DNA of 24,113 nt from Polyangiaceae bacterium (GTDB lineage: Bacteria; Myxococcota; Polyangia; Polyangiales; Polyangiaceae). Shown piece by piece: positions 22,321-24,113 of the stretch; the first letter of the stretch is position 1, and each line of letters begins with the position of its first letter. A program made the translations under genes and the position numbers. The notes below the pieces were generated by a model. The model was not told where the DNA came from. It worked only from the letters and a program-made list of their open reading frames with translations, and searched no databases. Where the stretch lies: the NCBI GenBank assembly GCA_025936205.1, contig JAICTU010000073.1, positions 1 through 24,113 on the forward strand, written 5' to 3'.

Positions 22321-23658
22321 TCAGTTCTCGTCCGCGGGATCGTCGTCGTTGGTCCTCACCGAACCCGGTGAAACGGAGACCAGCGTATCGAAGAGCTGCG
22401 TCGGCAGGCGCGCGGGCTTGAGCTGCACCGGCTCGAAGCCACCACCGTGGCCCGCGGCCGCGTCAGCGATCAGGCGGCGGATGGGCGGCGGCCGCTCCGA
22501 ATTGCCCTCCACCTCGGCGGCGAGCGAGTCGAGATCCAGCACCGCTGGCGGCGGCGGATACGTGCGCGCCGTGCCCTCGCCATCGGGTATCGGCACCTCG
22601 GAGCGCATCGTATCGAGCAGGTTCCGCTCGGTGAGACTGCGGTCCATCACCTCGTCGCGCTCGCCGATGCCGCGCTCGGTGTGGGGCCCTTCCTCCACCT
22701 CCTCCGCGAGGTCGTCGCTGGGCACGCTGGCCAGGTGCAAGCGCCCGAGCGGAGCCCCGGGCGGGCGCTCGTCAGCGTCCCGGCGCGGCATGGGTACCAC
22801 CGCGCGGCGCTCCTCCACCGGACGAACGAAGACGGTCTCGTCGTCCAGGATCGGCGCCTTCACTGCTTCCAGAGCGCTTTCGCCGGGGCGGCTCGGACGC
22901 TCTCCGTTGGGCACACCGATCCGGAAGCCCGTGGTGGGTTCGGTCTTCACCACGACTGCGGGGGGAGCGGACGACCGCCCGCTCAGCGCACGACGCATCT
23001 GTTGCAGCTCTGCCTCGTGCTCCTCCAGCAGCAGCTGGATGAAACGATCCTGCTCTCGCAGCAGGAACTCACGATCGCGCTTTGCCTCCCGACGGGCTTC
23101 TTCCGCGGCGTCGAGAGCCGCGTCGCGCTCCTGGGTCAGCAGCGCGGCATAGCGCTCCACTGCTGCTTTCTCGCTCATCACCTCGTTCAAGCCGCGGTAC
23201 ATCACTCGTAGCTCCTCCCCGAGCGACTCGTGGGAGTGGCGCAACGACGTGAGCGCCCGCGAGGCATCCCGCACCGAACGATGCAGCGAACCCAGGCCCG
23301 CTTCACCTCGAGAAGCAGCGCTCAGCGCGGCCTGCAGGCTATCGACCAGCTGCTCCCCGGTGACCTGGCCCGAGATCCCGGAGAAGACCCCGGACTCGAC
23401 CGGCTTGAGCCCCCGCCGATGCGTGCCCGAAGCTGCTGCTCCAGAGCTGGGCGCCCCGGAGAGCGGGGCCCCGGAGATGGGGGCCCCGGAGATGGGGGCC
23501 CCGGAGAGCGGAACTCCCGAGAGCGGAGCCCCGGAGAGCGGAACTCCCGAGAGCGCGCCGCTCGAACCACTCGGAACGGGGCCGCTGAGCGCGCCACTTC
23601 CCGTGAGCGGTTCGGTGTTGTCGTCTTCTGCCTCGATCAGCGAGTTCGCCTTCTCCAC
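22321..23658 (-). CDS. Coiled-coil protein with SGAP[L/I] repeats, heads the pheST operon
   Basis: A 445-residue protein of no family I recognise. Order: an acidic start (MEKANSLIEAEDDN), a Ser/Gly/Pro region with seven tandem LSGAP/ISGAP/LSGVP units (about 36-70), a segment with SGQVTGEQLVDSLQAAL (95-112), a long charged coiled coil (about 140-225, rich in Glu/Arg/Ala/Gln), then a ~200-residue disordered, acidic/Pro-rich C-terminal half containing Asp/Glu clusters. There is no signal peptide or membrane helix, so it is probably cytoplasmic. The GTG start has GAGGAG eight bases upstream. It is the first gene of a tight operon with NUDIX, pheS and pheT; a scaffolding or polar-localisation role would suit the architecture but is conjecture. 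Confidence 0.8.
   Translation of the reverse strand: MEKANSLIEAEDDNTEPLTGSGALSGPVPSGSSGALSGVPLSGAPLSGVPLSGAPISGAPISGAPLSGAPSSGAAASGTHRRGLKPVESGVFSGISGQVTGEQLVDSLQAALSAASRGEAGLGSLHRSVRDASRALTSLRHSHESLGEELRVMYRGLNEVMSEKAAVERYAALLTQERDAALDAAEEARREAKRDREFLLREQDRFIQLLLEEHEAELQQMRRALSGRSSAPPAVVVKTEPTTGFRIGVPNGERPSRPGESALEAVKAPILDDETVFVRPVEERRAVVPMPRRDADERPPGAPLGRLHLASVPSDDLAEEVEEGPHTERGIGERDEVMDRSLTERNLLDTMRSEVPIPDGEGTARTYPPPPAVLDLDSLAAEVEGNSERPPPIRRLIADAAAGHGGGFEPVQLKPARLPTQLFDTLVSVSPGSVRTNDDDPADEN
23451..23555 (-). repeat. Seven in-frame 15-bp tandem repeats encoding LSGAP-type units
   Basis: Seven contiguous 15-base units run from 23451 to 23555. On the plus strand there are three close variants: GGGCCCCGGAGATGG (twice, identical), GAACTCCCGAGAGCG (twice, identical, alternating with GAGCCCCGGAGAGCG), and similar units at the ends. 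Alternating identical copies indicate duplication of two-unit blocks. Unit length is a multiple of three, so the frame survives copy-number change. Confidence 0.93.
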
Positions 23659-23783
23659 CAGGGACTCTCCTCAGTCCGCGAGGTCCAAAGCCTCGACGCC
23701 AGATCCGTTCGGGAGTTGAGCGGCCGCTCTGCGACAGGACCTCTGGGAACAGAGCGAGGTCCGGATGTAGCCGCAACGAGCGC

Positions 23784-23838
23784 GCCGGCCGACACTTCAA
23801 CATACTGAACGATAATTCTGAAGTTTGCCGGCTTTTTT
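23784..23838 (+). terminator. Orphan intrinsic-terminator-like hairpin (plus strand)
   Basis: GCCGGC (23784-23789) pairs with GCCGGC (23827-23832), and ACTTCA (23794-23799) pairs with TGAAGT (23819-23824), with a small internal loop and a 19-base apical loop; six T residues (23833-23838) follow directly. The form is that of a plus-strand intrinsic terminator, but no plus-strand gene ends nearby. It might stop an antisense or small RNA, or be a symmetric operator. The same bases hold the minus-strand promoter. Confidence 0.45.
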
Positions 23839-23843
23839 GTCTA
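23815..23843 (-). promoter_or_regulatory. Candidate sigma70-type promoter of the coiled-coil/NUDIX/pheST operon
   Basis: On the minus strand TAGACA (23838-23843, five of six to the -35 consensus) is followed by exactly 17 bases and CAGAAT (23815-23820, four of six to the -10 consensus). The spacer begins with an A-tract. Transcription would start near 23808, giving a ~150-base leader. It is the best-spaced promoter seen in the window. Confidence 0.5.
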
Positions 23844-23872
23844 TGCTGTGGGATGCGGTCAGACCGTAGCAT
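23843..23872. promoter_or_regulatory. Nested dyad just upstream of the pheST-operon promoter
   Basis: CGGTC-A-GACCG (23856-23866) lies inside ATGCT (23843-23847) and AGCAT (23868-23872). On the minus strand it is immediately upstream of the -35, where an activator or repressor could bind. Confidence 0.35.
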
Positions 23873-24113
23873 TCCTGGGGAGCAGCTGCAGGTCGTCGCC
23901 TGGCTGTCCCCGGGGAGCTCGCTTGGGCGGGGCGTCCCGATTGTTCGCGGGGGCCCCACACCTCGAAGGATCCTGCCTCGAAACGGAGCAGGTCCCTCCA
24001 GTCCCTTCCTGCGTTGAAACAGGAGGGGGCTCCTGCCCGTCCATTCACCCTTTCTTCTTTCTACTTTCACCGCAGATCGAGTAGCCGAGGGCAGCACATC
24101 GGCTCAGGCTTAA

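Larger units (their letters stand above)
23659..24113. other. Upstream region of the pheST operon, no gene seen
   Basis: About 455 bases without a credible coding frame; the frames present are short, of odd composition and without ribosome sites. It holds the candidate promoter (23815-23843), an inverted repeat with a T6 run (23784-23838), a CGGTC-A-GACCG dyad (23856-23866) nested in ATGCT/AGCAT (23843-23847 and 23868-23872), a CAGGAG-GGGG-CTCCTG hairpin (24020-24035) and a pyrimidine-rich stretch (about 24040-24070). The predicted leader from promoter to GTG is about 150 bases. Confidence 0.55.

Noticed and set aside
23451..23555. Regular short repeats as a CRISPR array
   Set aside because: The units are contiguous, 15 bases long, in frame and without spacers.
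24020..24035. CAGGAG-GGGG-CTCCTG hairpin as a terminator
   Set aside because: No T-tract directly follows; the T-rich stretch begins about 15 bases later and is interrupted by C residues.

Overview
The window reads as ordinary chromosome of a high-GC Gram-negative bacterium. Both strands carry long ORFs, third codon positions are almost always G or C, and several lipoproteins have long Ala/Gly/Pro/Ser linkers. Together with the TonB-dependent receptor and the REC-kinase pair, this best fits a myxobacterium (Myxococcota, Polyangia-like). That placement is inferred from style, since no marker gene beyond pheS/pheT is present. I see no rRNA, tRNA, CRISPR array, insertion sequence, integrase or phage gene.

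Layout. Positions 1-630 hold the C-terminal end of a glycoamylase-like protein, followed by an AraC-family regulator (776-1654). Next come envelope genes: an SGNH/GDSL hydrolase lipoprotein (minus), a divergent lipoprotein with a lectin-like domain (plus), a von Willebrand A (VWA) lipoprotein containing a 12-bp tandem repeat (plus, closed by an intrinsic terminator) and an SMP-30-like beta-propeller lipoprotein (minus). A minus-strand pair (7203-9515) encodes a membrane HAMP sensor without a kinase core and a soluble REC-HisKA-HATPase kinase. An approximately 800-bp non-coding stretch with palindromes leads into a TonB-dependent receptor (10325-13270), which ends in a triple 14-bp repeat and a strong terminator.

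From 13375 to 18181 are a YdcF/DUF218 gene, a small helical orphan, a membrane-anchored proline-iminopeptidase-like hydrolase, and a plus-strand run: a tropinone-reductase-like SDR, a 71-residue Cys-rich lipoprotein that is easily missed, an orphan, and a HAD IIB phosphatase. From 23658 leftward a compact minus-strand operon runs coiled-coil repeat protein, NUDIX hydrolase, pheS, pheT, with gaps of 6, 36 and 3 nt. A sigma70-like promoter (23815-23843) lies inside an inverted repeat that on the plus strand looks like an intrinsic terminator.

Most of the window is explained by known families. I did not find a clear undescribed system. The best leads are the unknown protein heading the pheST operon, the promoter/terminator overlap upstream of it, the split sensor-kinase pair, and two in-frame tandem repeats that may vary in copy number.
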